Assembly (NCBI RefSeq): GCF_014650815.1
Contig: NZ_BMVR01000011.1
Span: 1 to 64,000 of the forward strand
Reading direction: 5' to 3'
Source: Streptomyces flavofungini
GTDB lineage: Bacteria; Actinomycetota; Actinomycetes; Streptomycetales; Streptomycetaceae
Length of the DNA stretch: 64,000 nucleotides
Made by a program: the position numbers and the translations under genes. The notes beneath the pieces were generated by a model. It did not search any database, was not told the DNA's origin, and saw nothing but the letters and a program-made list of their open reading frames with translations. How positions within the stretch are numbered: position 1 is the stretch's first letter; every line of letters begins with the position of its first letter. This document shows, one piece after another, positions 8,896-17,491 of this stretch.

Positions 8896-9765
8896 ATGTC
8901 ACAATCCGTCACCGTCATCGGACTCGGCCCCATGGGCCAGGCCATGGCCGCCGCCTATCTCGACCGGGGCTACGAGGTCACCCTCTGGAACCGCACCCCG
9001 TCCCGCGCGGACGCGCTGGTGGCGCGCGGCGCGAAGCTGGCGGAGACGCCCGCACAGGCCCTGGCCGCCAATGAGTTGGTGATCCTCAGCCTGATCGACT
9101 ACGACGCGATGTACACGGCGTTCGCGGGCGCGGAGCACGCTCTCGCGGGCCGGGTCCTGGTGAACCTCAGCTCGGACGTCCCGGAGAAGGCGCGCGCGGC
9201 GGCCCGCTGGGTGGAGGGGCTCGGCGGCACCCATCTGACGGGTGGCGTGCTGTCCCCGCCGCCGGGGATCGGCAGCCCGGACATGTCGACGTTCTACAGC
9301 GGCCCGCGCGAGGCGTACGAGAAGTACCGCGCCGACCTGGAGGTCATCACCGGGCAGACCGACTACCGGGGCGAGGACCAGGGCCGGGCCGCCCTCATGT
9401 ACCAGCTGAACATGGTCATCTTCTGGCCCGCGATGCTCGCGTACTGGCAGGCGGTCGCCCTCGCGGACGCGCACGGCATCAGCGCCTCGGAGATCGCCCC
9501 GTACGCGAGCGGGAACTACGCGGGCATGGGCCAGTTCATCGACTTCTACGCGCCCCGGATCGACGCCGGGAACCACGCGGGCGACGTCGACCGCATCTCC
9601 ATGGGCGTGGCCAGCATGGAACACGTCGTCCACACGAACGCCGACGCGGGCGTGGACACGGCGTTCCCGCAGGCGGTCCTGGACGCGTTCCGCAAGGGCG
9701 CGGAGGCGGGGCACGGGGCGGACAGCTTCAGCAGGCTGGTGGAGCTGATCCGGAAGGGGGCGTGA
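8896..9765 (+). CDS. NAD(P)-dependent oxidoreductase, imine reductase-like
   Basis: 289 aa. The N-terminal Rossmann fold opens with VTVIGLGPMGQAMAAAYL (GxGxxG) and continues with LWNRTPSRADAL, whose Arg after the second strand favours NADPH. The C-terminal helical domain (YQLNMVIFWPAMLAYWQAVALADAHG) is that of imine reductases and the 6-phosphogluconate/beta-hydroxyacid dehydrogenase superfamily, which work as domain-swapped dimers. Natural substrates of this group are mostly unknown. ATG 8896 has AGGAGA 7-12 nt upstream. It is divergent from the TetR gene and both flank its operators, so expression is probably inducible. Confidence 0.8.
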   Translation: MSQSVTVIGLGPMGQAMAAAYLDRGYEVTLWNRTPSRADALVARGAKLAETPAQALAANELVILSLIDYDAMYTAFAGAEHALAGRVLVNLSSDVPEKARAAARWVEGLGGTHLTGGVLSPPPGIGSPDMSTFYSGPREAYEKYRADLEVITGQTDYRGEDQGRAALMYQLNMVIFWPAMLAYWQAVALADAHGISASEIAPYASGNYAGMGQFIDFYAPRIDAGNHAGDVDRISMGVASMEHVVHTNADAGVDTAFPQAVLDAFRKGAEAGHGADSFSRLVELIRKGA

Positions 9766-9828
9766 GGATCGTGCCGGTGCCGGGGTGCGGGATGTCCAGA
9801 AGGTGCGTCATGGGGCGGCCCTCGGACG

Positions 9829-9842
9829 TCAACCGCGGTTGA
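9829..9842. promoter_or_regulatory. 14-bp perfect palindrome before the second STAND gene
   Basis: TCAACCGCGGTTGA, 80 bp upstream of GTG 9923, in the 157-bp gap after the oxidoreductase gene. It could be an operator of the STAND gene. The related sequence CCGCGGTTGAGG recurs in the MFS upstream region near 17113-17124, which may be chance. Confidence 0.35.
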
Positions 9843-9922
9843 GGGCAAGTCTCGACCTGGATTCGCGCCCGCCCGTACGCTGAACCCGGGGGTACAGGGC
9901 AGCGGTTGGGGCGGAGGGGCGC

Positions 9923-12900
9923 GTGGTCGACGGAGACGACGGTGACACGTACAACAGCGTCTTCGACGGGGAGTACGGCCACCTCATCCAGGCCAAGCAG
10001 GTCTCCGGCTCCTTCGCGTTCAACGGCCCCACCACCATCAACACCTCCCCCGGCCCCGCCACCGGACCCCCCGCCCGCTCCGCCTACTGGGAGCACGTGC
10101 GCCTGACCGCCCCGCGGCAGCTCGTCGACCGCGAGGCCGAGCTGGCCGAGCTGGCCGCCTTCTGCCGGGGTGCGGGAGACCGGTCGTACGCGTGGTGGCG
10201 GGCCGGGGCGTGGGCGGGCAAGACGGCGCTGTTGTCGTGGTTCGCGCTGCACCCGCCGCCGGGTGTGCGGGTCGTGCCGTTCTTCGTCACCGCGCGGTGG
10301 GCGGCGCAGAACGACCGCACCGCCTTCGTCGAGGTCGTCCTGGAGCAGCTCGCCGAGATGCTGGGCGAACCCCTGCCCCCGAACCTCACCGAGTCCACCC
10401 GCGAGGCCCACCTCCTCCAACTCCTCGGCCAGGCCGCCCAGGTGTGCGCGGCCCGCCACGAACGCCTCGTCCTCCTCGTGGACGGCCTCGACGAGGACCG
10501 GGGCGTGACGGCCGGACCCGACGCCCACAGCATCGCCGGGCTCCTCCCGCAGCCGACCGACCCGGCGCTGCGCGTCGTCGTCGCCGGGCGGCCCAACCCG
10601 CCGATCCCCACCGACGTCCCCGACCACCACCCGCTCCGCACGGCCTGCGCCGTCCGCACCCTGACGCCCTCCGAGCGCGCCGGGGCCATCCGCGGCGCCG
10701 CCGAACTCGAACTGGGCCAGCTCGTCGCCAAGGGCGGGCTGCATCTGGACGCGCTCGGCCTGATCACGGCGGCGCGGGGCGGTCTGACGGCGGAGGACCT
10801 GGCGCGGCTCACGGACTCGGCTCCGTACGAGCTGCAGGAGGTGCTGCGGACCAGTGCGGGGCGGACGTTCGAGGTGCGGGAGGCGGTGGTCGGCGCGTCC
10901 CACTCCGGCGGCGCCGCCTACCTCCTCGCCCACGAGGAACTGCACCTCCAGGCCGAGCGCATGCTCGGCGCCCCCCGCCTCGACGCCCTCCGGCAGCGCC
11001 TGCACGCCTGGGCCGACTCCTACCGGGAGCGCGGGTGGCCCGAGGACACCCCCGGCTATCTGCTGCGCGGATACTTCGCGTTGGTACGCGCCCAGCAGGA
11101 CCTCGCGCGCACGGTGGCCGTGGCGGTGGACCCGGCCCGGCACGAACGCCTCTACCGCGCGACGGGCGGCGACGTCGCCACGCTCACCGAGATCCGCGAC
11201 GCCCAGGAGGCGATCGTCGAGGCGGGCGGGCGAGGGTACCTGCCGGACATGCTGCGGCTCGCCCTGCACCGGGACGCGCTGACCCACCGCAACCGGACCC
11301 TCCCGGCCGAACTGCCGGAGGCGTGGGCGGCCTTGGGGCACGCGCGCCGGGCGGTGGCGCTGGCGCAGAGCATTCCGGACGGCGACGAGCGGGTGGACGC
11401 CGTGCTGCGCGTCGCCGAACGGGTCCGGGCGCGGGGCGAGCACCGGCACGCGATCGAGATCGTGGAGGACCTGGCGGCGGCCGCGGCCAGGGACACCACC
11501 CCCCTGGTCTCCGGACCGCGCCTCGCCCGCGTCGTCAGGACCTGGCTGGCCTGGGGCGAACTGTCCCGGGCCACGGCCGTGGTCGGCCTCCTGCCCGACG
11601 GTGTCCAGCGGGAGAACGTCCTGCCCGCCGTGGTGGCGGCGGTCGCCGCGCGCGGACCGGCCGAGGACGCGGAACGGCTGGCCCGCTCATCCGCCGACGA
11701 CCGCACGCGCACGCTGTCCCTGATCGCGCTGGCCGAGGGCGCGGCGCGCGCGGGCGAGGACGAGCGGGCCGACGCGCTCTTCGCCGAAGCACGCACCACG
11801 ATCCTCGAAGGCGACGTACTCGCCGAGGAAGCGGGATGGCGGCTCCGACCGGACATGCCGTTCATGCCGCACGCCCATCCGACCGGCGACGAGGACGAGG
11901 ACCACACCTGCTGTCGGGCGCTGGCCAGCGCCCTCGCGGTCACCGGACGGCGCGAGGCCGCGGAGGAGTTCGTAGAGCTGCTCCTGTCGAGCGCGGGGCC
12001 GCCGCCCGACGACGTCGAGTGGTTCTTCGCACCCTCCTCGCACGCGACCGTGCACGCCGCCGCCGACGCCGCCCGCGCCGAGCTCGCCCTGGAGATCGCC
12101 CTGTCCGCGGACGCCGAGGACGCCATCCGCTACCTCACCGCCGCCGGCACCCCCGCCACGACCTCCCCGCAGATCGCCCGGGTGTGCGCCGTGCTCGTGG
12201 TCGCGGGCCGCCACGAGCTGGCCGACGGCGTGGCCCGGAGCACCCTGAGCAACACGAACGTCCGACGTGAGGTGCTGCTGCGCCTGGCGGCGGCGGGGCG
12301 GACCGACCTGGCGGTGGATCTGGCCGCCCTCCTGCCCCCTGACCCACGTGCCCGGCCGGTGGCCCTCGACCTGTGCCGCCTCCTCGTCCGGCACGGCCAC
12401 TACGACGACGCCGAGGCCGCGGCCCGTACGCTCCTGACCCCCGAGAACGGCCTGGCGGAGGTGGCCCTGGCCCTCGCGGAGGCGGGACGGACCGCGCAGG
12501 CCCTCGCCCTCGCCCAGGCCGTCCGCGCCTCGGCCGCGACCCCGCGGACCCTGTCCACGATCTGCCTGATCCTGCTGGCCGCGGGCCACGCCGACGAGGC
12601 CGAACGGACCCTGGCGGAAGCCGAGTCGGGCTACCGCCGGGTCCTGCCCCACCTGTCCGACGCCGAGAGCCGCGCCAGGGTCGCTGGGCAGCTGGCACGG
12701 GCGGGCTGCCCGGAGGCGCTGCTCCTGCTCGCCGACGCCGAGGCGCTCCTCCTCGCCGACACGGAGCAGCAGGGCGGCGCCAAGAGCGGCGACGACGCGC
12801 TCCCGCCGTACCTCTGGATGCCCACGAGCCTCGACACCCTGCGGTCCATCGTGGTCGAGGCCCTGGTGGAGGCCGGTGAGGTCGACCGGGCCCTCGGCCA

Positions 12901-13729
12901 CATCGACGCCGACCGGCCCGGTGCCGCCCGCGAACTCACCTTGGTGGTACGCCGGTTGGCGGCCGACGGGCGCGCCCACCTCGCCGAGGCCGTGGTGCGC
13001 GGGCTGCCGGACCCGACGGACCGGGCCACCGCCCGCTGGGCGATCGTCGAGGTCCTCGCCGAGCGGGGCGCCGACGCGGACACCGTGGCGGTCGCCAAGC
13101 TGCTGGCCAAGCTCTCGGAGGGCGACTTCCCCGTCGAAGCGCTGGCGCAGGGGATCACCCGCCTCGCCGCTGTGGGCCGCCGCGATCTCGCCCTGGAACT
13201 GCACTCGCAGCTCATGGCGACGCCGTCCGGCGCCCCTCAGTCGCGTGGGGAGGCGGTGGCCAGAGCGCGGGCGGCGTACGCCGTCGGCGACCATCCGACG
13301 GCGGAGGAGCTGCTCGCGAAGGCCGAACGCACGCCGTGGCAGGACGCGGTCTCGCCGGACCTGGTGCGGGGACTGCTGGCCACCGGTCAGGCCGACCGGG
13401 CCGAGGAGTACATCCGGGAGCAGTGGCCCGCCTCCGACGAGTGGGTCGTGCCGGACGGGCTGCCCGACCTGATCCGCGTCTTCACCGAAGCGGGCGAGCA
13501 CGACCGGGCCGAGGCTCTCATCGAGTCCTTCCCGCGCACCCCCGACGTCAGGGACGCCTACGTGACCCTGGCCCTCGCCCTGCCCCCCGACCGGGCCGCC
13601 CCCGCTGCGGCCCGCGCCGCCCACATCGGCCCCTGGACGGCGGCCCTGCCCGCCCTGCTGCACGCCGACCCCGCGACGGTCGACGCCCTCACGGCGCCGG
13701 AGGTCTGGTCGCGCCTCGTCACCGAGTGA
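9923..13729 (+). CDS. STAND ATPase with repeat C-terminus and RHIM-like N-terminal motif
   Basis: 1268 aa. Start is GTG 9923 with GGAGGGG at 9913-9919. Residues about 11-40 form a short hydrophobic Gly/Asn motif (GHLIQAKQVSGSFAFNG) resembling the G-hhQA-h-G motifs placed before STAND domains in actinobacteria and classed with RHIM-like bacterial amyloid signalling motifs (BASS3). The ATPase core follows: a GAWAGKT loop at 95-101 and RLVLLVDGLDE with Asp187, then RVVVAGRPN. The Walker A has Ala-Trp where Gly is usual. The C-terminal 900 residues are Ala/Leu/Arg helical repeats of about 34-38 residues, with AGRTDLAVDL and AGHADEAERTLAEAE units, probably a ligand-sensing solenoid. No catalytic effector domain is visible, so the amyloid-like motif may recruit a partner encoded elsewhere (inference). 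Confidence 0.8.
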   Translation: MVDGDDGDTYNSVFDGEYGHLIQAKQVSGSFAFNGPTTINTSPGPATGPPARSAYWEHVRLTAPRQLVDREAELAELAAFCRGAGDRSYAWWRAGAWAGKTALLSWFALHPPPGVRVVPFFVTARWAAQNDRTAFVEVVLEQLAEMLGEPLPPNLTESTREAHLLQLLGQAAQVCAARHERLVLLVDGLDEDRGVTAGPDAHSIAGLLPQPTDPALRVVVAGRPNPPIPTDVPDHHPLRTACAVRTLTPSERAGAIRGAAELELGQLVAKGGLHLDALGLITAARGGLTAEDLARLTDSAPYELQEVLRTSAGRTFEVREAVVGASHSGGAAYLLAHEELHLQAERMLGAPRLDALRQRLHAWADSYRERGWPEDTPGYLLRGYFALVRAQQDLARTVAVAVDPARHERLYRATGGDVATLTEIRDAQEAIVEAGGRGYLPDMLRLALHRDALTHRNRTLPAELPEAWAALGHARRAVALAQSIPDGDERVDAVLRVAERVRARGEHRHAIEIVEDLAAAAARDTTPLVSGPRLARVVRTWLAWGELSRATAVVGLLPDGVQRENVLPAVVAAVAARGPAEDAERLARSSADDRTRTLSLIALAEGAARAGEDERADALFAEARTTILEGDVLAEEAGWRLRPDMPFMPHAHPTGDEDEDHTCCRALASALAVTGRREAAEEFVELLLSSAGPPPDDVEWFFAPSSHATVHAAADAARAELALEIALSADAEDAIRYLTAAGTPATTSPQIARVCAVLVVAGRHELADGVARSTLSNTNVRREVLLRLAAAGRTDLAVDLAALLPPDPRARPVALDLCRLLVRHGHYDDAEAAARTLLTPENGLAEVALALAEAGRTAQALALAQAVRASAATPRTLSTICLILLAAGHADEAERTLAEAESGYRRVLPHLSDAESRARVAGQLARAGCPEALLLLADAEALLLADTEQQGGAKSGDDALPPYLWMPTSLDTLRSIVVEALVEAGEVDRALGHIDADRPGAARELTLVVRRLAADGRAHLAEAVVRGLPDPTDRATARWAIVEVLAERGADADTVAVAKLLAKLSEGDFPVEALAQGITRLAAVGRRDLALELHSQLMATPSGAPQSRGEAVARARAAYAVGDHPTAEELLAKAERTPWQDAVSPDLVRGLLATGQADRAEEYIREQWPASDEWVVPDGLPDLIRVFTEAGEHDRAEALIESFPRTPDVRDAYVTLALALPPDRAAPAAARAAHIGPWTAALPALLHADPATVDALTAPEVWSRLVTE

Positions 13730-13907
13730 GCCGGCCGGGGGCCTTGAGGTGGTGGAGGAGGGCGCCGAGGGCTGCGGGTTCGAGGGTGAGTACGCGCTCG
13801 GGGTCCTCGCTCTCGCGGAGCAGCAAGGCGCCGTCGGCGGCGGCCAGTTCCACGCATGCCGCGCCGTCCGAGCCGCTGGAGAACGACGACTTCTGCCACT
13901 GGATCAC
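13719..13907 (-). CDS. DUF397 small protein
   Basis: 62 aa with the family pattern WQKSSFSSGSDGAACVELA. DUF397 proteins are small actinobacterial partners of XRE-DUF5753 regulators, as in the WhiJ and abaA-like loci. It lies 2 bp downstream of the XRE gene, so they form an operon. Its last 11 bp overlap, tail to tail, the end of the STAND gene. The likely role is to bind or modulate the paired regulator in development or secondary metabolism (inference). Confidence 0.85.
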   Translation of the reverse strand: MIQWQKSSFSSGSDGAACVELAAADGALLLRESEDPERVLTLEPAALGALLHHLKAPGRLTR

Positions 13908-13909
13908 GG

Positions 13910-14761
13910 CTACAGCTCCTTCGCGAGATGGTGGAGGTGGGCACGCGTCTCGGCGGGTCCCAGGGACGCCGACTCCACTTTACGGACCAGCGTTCGCGCC
14001 GACTGGAGTTGGGCGGCCGCGTCCATCAACGCGGAGCCCATGGACGTGTCCTGCTGGACGGTGTCGAGGGCGGGCACCGGCCCCTGGAAGTACAGCAGCG
14101 CCGCGCTGGCACCCGCGAATCCGTCCGCGTCGAAGGGGATCACCCTGATCACGAAGGTGCCGCTCTCCGACTGGCGCAGGACCGCGTCGAGCTGTCGCCG
14201 CGCGACCCGGCGGTCCGCCACCCGGATGCGCAGCACGGACTCATGGAGGACGGCCACGTACGGCGCCGCGCCGTCCCGTAGTAGGGCTTCCCGGCGCCGC
14301 CTGCGGTGCTCGACCCGCAGGTCCAGTGCGCGCTTCGGCAGTTCCGGCCGCCAGTACGAGAACACCGCGTGCGCGTACTCCTCGGTCTGCAGGATGCCGG
14401 GGACGTGCGCGGTGCCGACCTCCTGGATGTGCGTGGCGTGGTGCTCCAGCTCCGCCAGGTCGAGGAAGGCGGGCGGCAGCACGCCCCGGTAGCCCTCCCA
14501 CCAGCCACGCGTGCGCTCGGTCGCCATCGACGTGAGCGCGTCCACCAACGCGGCGTCCCCGCAGGCGTAGTGCGCCGCGAGGCTTCGTACCCGCGCCGCA
14601 CTGACCCCCGCGATGCCCGACTCCATCTGGCTCATCTGCGCCGACGTGGACCCCAGCAGCTCCGCGACCTCGCGCGCGGTCAGCCCGGCGGCGTCCCGCA
14701 GCCTGCGCAGCTCCGTGCCGAGGCGCACCTGGCGCGCGGTGGGCTGACTCCTCGGCGGCAT
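13910..14761 (-). CDS. WhiJ-like XRE regulator with DUF5753 domain
   Basis: 283 aa from ATG 14761. An upstream TTG at 14779 would add six residues, but GGGGTAGG fits the ATG. The HTH (residues about 15-70) contains GLTAREVAELLGSTSAQMSQMES. The remainder is DUF5753 (WWEGYRGVLPPAFLDLAELEHHA, VPGILQTEEYA, RRRREALL). These regulators are numerous in Streptomyces; WhiJ affects sporulation. It sits upstream of the DUF397 gene and divergent from an anti-sigma-like ATPase gene, the classic three-part layout. Palindromes in the shared promoter region are candidate operators. Confidence 0.85.
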   Translation of the reverse strand: MPPRSQPTARQVRLGTELRRLRDAAGLTAREVAELLGSTSAQMSQMESGIAGVSAARVRSLAAHYACGDAALVDALTSMATERTRGWWEGYRGVLPPAFLDLAELEHHATHIQEVGTAHVPGILQTEEYAHAVFSYWRPELPKRALDLRVEHRRRRREALLRDGAAPYVAVLHESVLRIRVADRRVARRQLDAVLRQSESGTFVIRVIPFDADGFAGASAALLYFQGPVPALDTVQQDTSMGSALMDAAAQLQSARTLVRKVESASLGPAETRAHLHHLAKEL

Positions 14762-14823
14762 ACGGGACCTACCCCTCAACGCTGCTCGCAGCAGGACGTG
14801 TTGACGCCCCTCTTTCGGGGGGA

Positions 14824-14862
14824 AGGTTACGCGAACCTGTTGCCGAGGCAGAAATTACTGCC
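14824..14862. promoter_or_regulatory. Two inverted repeats in the XRE/ATPase divergent promoter
   Basis: AGGTT-ACGCG-AACCT (14824-14838) and GGCAG-AAATTA-CTGCC (14847-14862) are adjacent perfect dyads, centred about 24 bp apart, in a 247-bp spacer. They are candidate sites for the WhiJ-like protein. TTGACG at 14802 is a possible -35 on the plus strand. Confidence 0.45.
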
Positions 14863-15008
14863 CTACCTTCGGTGAGGAAGCGACCACCCACAGCAACGCC
14901 CCGGGTCCGGAAGTGCACCGCGTCGCCCCGCCACAGCGGGCACCGGCAGGCCACCGCCCAGAGAGAGTCGATCTCCTCCAACTCCTCATCGATCCAATGG
15001 AGTTACGC

Positions 15009-15494
15009 ATGAACGAGAGCTGCGACCCCGGCGACGACATCGACGAACCCCCCTCTCCGACCCCGATCCTGACCCCCTCCCCGGCCCCTTGGCAGTACAC
15101 CCTCCACATCCCCAACGACCTCCGCGCCGTCACTATCTGTCGCCGAACCCTCGGCGTGATCCTCTCCGCCCACGGCCTCCCGCACCTCGCCGAGTCGGCG
15201 GAACTCGTCGCGACGGAGCTGGTGGCCAACGCCGTGACGCACACGAAGGGCCCGGCGGCGCTGCGGCTGCACTGGGCCGGGGGCATCCTCCGCATCGAGG
15301 TCTGGGACGCGGACCCGACCCCGCCCGAGCCCCCGGCGCCCCCGGCCAGGGACCTGCTCCTGGCGGAGGCGGGCCGCGGCCTCGCCCTGGTGAAGTGCTG
15401 CGCCGACGGCTGGGGCTGGTACCACCTGGGCGGCGCCCACCTCCTGGGCGGCGAGGGCAAGTTCGTGTGGTGCGAACTGGCCGAGGCGGCATAG
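15009..15494 (+). CDS. RsbW-like ATP-binding protein (GHKL anti-sigma factor family)
   Basis: 161 aa from ATG 15009, with GGAG at 14999-15002. The longer frame from 14913 lacks a ribosome site. A histidine-kinase-like ATPase domain shows the N box ELVATELVANAVTHT and the G box AGRGLALVKCC. There is no phosphoacceptor domain. Such proteins bind sigma factors or anti-sigma antagonists, and in Streptomyces they are recurrent third members of WhiJ/DUF397 loci. The N-terminal 30 residues are Pro/Asp/Ser-rich. It is probably controlled by the divergent XRE protein. Confidence 0.85.
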   Translation: MNESCDPGDDIDEPPSPTPILTPSPAPWQYTLHIPNDLRAVTICRRTLGVILSAHGLPHLAESAELVATELVANAVTHTKGPAALRLHWAGGILRIEVWDADPTPPEPPAPPARDLLLAEAGRGLALVKCCADGWGWYHLGGAHLLGGEGKFVWCELAEAA

Positions 15495-15507
15495 GACCGC
15501 CTCGGCC
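15479..15507. terminator. Bidirectional hairpin at the end of the ATPase gene
   Basis: A perfect 11-bp stem (15479-15489 with 15497-15507) with a 7-nt loop that holds the ATPase stop codon TAG. The MFS gene ends from the other side at 15523. Confidence 0.7.
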
Positions 15508-15522
15508 GGGCCGCGCACCGGC

Positions 15523-17025
15523 CTAGGCCAGCGGAGCCGTCTCCTCCGTACGCTCCACGCGTTCCGGAGTCGACGGCTCCCGCCGCCCCCGCACCCCCAG
15601 CAGCACCCACGCCAGGCACGCCGCCCCCGCGAGGATCCCGAAGCCGACGAACAGCGCGCTGGTGTAGCCGTGCACCGAGGCCGCCGTCGGGCTCGCGTCC
15701 CGGTGGCCGGCCAGGTACGTCGCCGCCGCGCTCGACGCGATCGTGTTCAGCAGGGCCGTGCCCAGGGCCGCCCCCAACTGCTGCGAGGCGTTGTACGCGG
15801 CCGACGCGGCGCCGATGTCATGGCCCCGCATCCCGGCCGTCGCCAGGCTCGCCGTCGGCGGCAGGACACAGCCGAGGCCGAGGCCGGTCAGGGTGAGCGA
15901 CGGGACCAGGTACAGCCAGAAGACGTGGCCGCTGTCCGCCGTCAGCCGGGTCAGGAGGAACATTCCGGCCGCCGCCGCGAGCAGGCCCGGTACGACCAGG
16001 GCCACCGGCCGCGCCCTGCCGTGCAGCTTCCCCGCGATGAACGTCGCCCCGACCAGCGCCGCGAGCGCGTTGACGATCAGCGTCAGGCCCGCCTCCACCG
16101 GCGAATAGCCGAGCACCGTCTGCGTGTAGTAGCTCATGAAGAGGTAGAAGCCGAACATCGCGACGAACAGCAGCGTGATCGCGAGGAACGCGCCCGCCCG
16201 GGCCCGGTGCACCAGGATCCGCAGCGGCAACAGCGGCCGCGGCGCCCGCAGTTCCACGGCGACGAACGCCCCGAGCAGCACCGCACCGGCGGCGAGCAGC
16301 GCAAGGACCCGCCCCGAGCCCCAGCCGCGCGGCTCCGCCTCGTTGAACGCGTACACCACCGCGGCGAAGCCCCCGGCGCTCAGCAGCGCCCCCGGTACGT
16401 CGAGGCGCCCGCCGTCCCCGGCCGGACGGTCCTTCGGCACGAACGTCGCCCCGACCACCGCGAGCAGCGCCAACGGCACGTTCACATACAGGCACCAGCG
16501 CCAACTCGCGTACTCCGTCAGCAGCCCGCCCGCCACCAGGCCCACCGCCGAGCCCGCCGCGCCCACCGCCGCGAACACCCCGAACGCCCGGCCCCGGGCC
16601 CGCGGCTCCGTGAACGTGATCGTGAGGAGAGAGAGCCCCGCGGGCGCGAGCAGCGCCGCGAACACGCCCTGCAGGGCGCGCGCCCCGAACAGCATCCCCG
16701 GACTCACCGCCGCCCCGCCCAGCGCCGACGCCGCGGCGAATCCCGCCAGGCCGACGAGGAACGTACGCCGGTGTCCGAGCACCCCGCTGATCCGGCCACC
16801 GATCAGCAGCAGGCCGCCGAACGCCAGCGCGTACGCCGTGATCGCCCACTGGCGGCTCGCGTCCGACATGTCCAGCGCGCGCTGCGCCGACGGCAGCGCG
16901 ATGTTCACGATCGTCCCGTCCAGGACGACCAGGAGCTGCGCGGCGCTCACCGCGAGCAGCGTCCACCGGTGGGTGCTTCGTTCATGGGCGGGACCGGTCG
17001 CCCGTTCCGTATCTGCGGCAGTCAT
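15523..17025 (-). CDS. MFS exporter, DHA2 (EmrB/QacA) family
   Basis: 500 aa from ATG 17025 (MTAADTERATG). The frame runs up to GTG 17184, but that stretch is unlike coding sequence and contains a palindrome. The family motif LLVVLDGTIVNIALPSAQ lies in the first membrane segment, followed by GGRISGVLGHRRTF and about 14 hydrophobic segments. DHA2 proteins are proton-driven drug exporters in the plasma membrane. The C-terminus is cytoplasmic (GVRGRREPSTPERVERTEE). It faces away from the small 17237 gene, with which it shares an operator-like dyad. Confidence 0.9.
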   Translation of the reverse strand: MTAADTERATGPAHERSTHRWTLLAVSAAQLLVVLDGTIVNIALPSAQRALDMSDASRQWAITAYALAFGGLLLIGGRISGVLGHRRTFLVGLAGFAAASALGGAAVSPGMLFGARALQGVFAALLAPAGLSLLTITFTEPRARGRAFGVFAAVGAAGSAVGLVAGGLLTEYASWRWCLYVNVPLALLAVVGATFVPKDRPAGDGGRLDVPGALLSAGGFAAVVYAFNEAEPRGWGSGRVLALLAAGAVLLGAFVAVELRAPRPLLPLRILVHRARAGAFLAITLLFVAMFGFYLFMSYYTQTVLGYSPVEAGLTLIVNALAALVGATFIAGKLHGRARPVALVVPGLLAAAAGMFLLTRLTADSGHVFWLYLVPSLTLTGLGLGCVLPPTASLATAGMRGHDIGAASAAYNASQQLGAALGTALLNTIASSAAATYLAGHRDASPTAASVHGYTSALFVGFGILAGAACLAWVLLGVRGRREPSTPERVERTEETAPLA

Positions 17026-17178
17026 GGATTCAAGTGTTTCGTTGAAGGACTGCCGGAGACTTCGTCCGCGCGGGGGTGCGGTCGGGGCTCCGCCGAGCCG
17101 GAAAAGTCTCAAGCCGCGGTTGAGGCGAGAGCGATTACCCGGGATGTGGCTGGATATACACGGTCCAAGTGAGCTGTT

Positions 17179-17193
17179 GATCACTTCGTGATC
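17179..17193. promoter_or_regulatory. Operator-like dyad between the MFS gene and a small ORF
   Basis: GATCAC-TTC-GTGATC is a perfect 6-3-6 inverted repeat in a 211-bp divergent gap, 154 bp from the MFS start and 44 bp from ATG 17237. No regulator gene is adjacent. Confidence 0.45.
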
Positions 17194-17236
17194 GGCCTCA
17201 CTTCGCCTTCACTCCGGCGCACGTACGCTTCACAGT

Positions 17237-17422
17237 ATGGCCACGAATCCCGCTTCCGAGAGCCGGCGTACCGCCGACGAGGTGAACGAGGAGATCCGTG
17301 CGCTGTGGCTGCGCTGCGGCGGGCGGCTGAGCACGGAGCAGCGCCGGGAGTACCAACGTCTGGTGACGGAGTGGGCGACGGCGGAGGCGGAGAGTCACAG
17401 CTCACCCACGCGGGCGGCCTGA
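17237..17422 (+). CDS. Small conserved-looking protein of unknown function
   Basis: 61 aa, highly charged and mostly helical (RRTADEVNEEIRALWLRCGG, STEQRREYQRLVTEWATAEA). It has strong Streptomyces codon use and no signal peptide or cysteine motif. I do not recognise a named family. No ribosome site precedes ATG 17237. TACGCT at 17223-17228 could be a -10 giving a leaderless message. It stands alone between an exporter and a convergent hypothetical gene. Confidence 0.6.
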   Translation: MATNPASESRRTADEVNEEIRALWLRCGGRLSTEQRREYQRLVTEWATAEAESHSSPTRAA

Positions 17423-17491
17423 GCCCCGTCCGGCAGGTCACCTCGTCCCGCTGGGGACCACGCAGTCCTTCGGTTGCGGGCGGCCCTCCGG

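Noticed and set aside
9728..9811. Short minus-strand peptide MTHLLDIPHPGTG overlapping the reductase 3' end
   Set aside because: Only about 27 residues; the longer frame here is antisense to the STAND gene. No ribosome site or family match could be supported.
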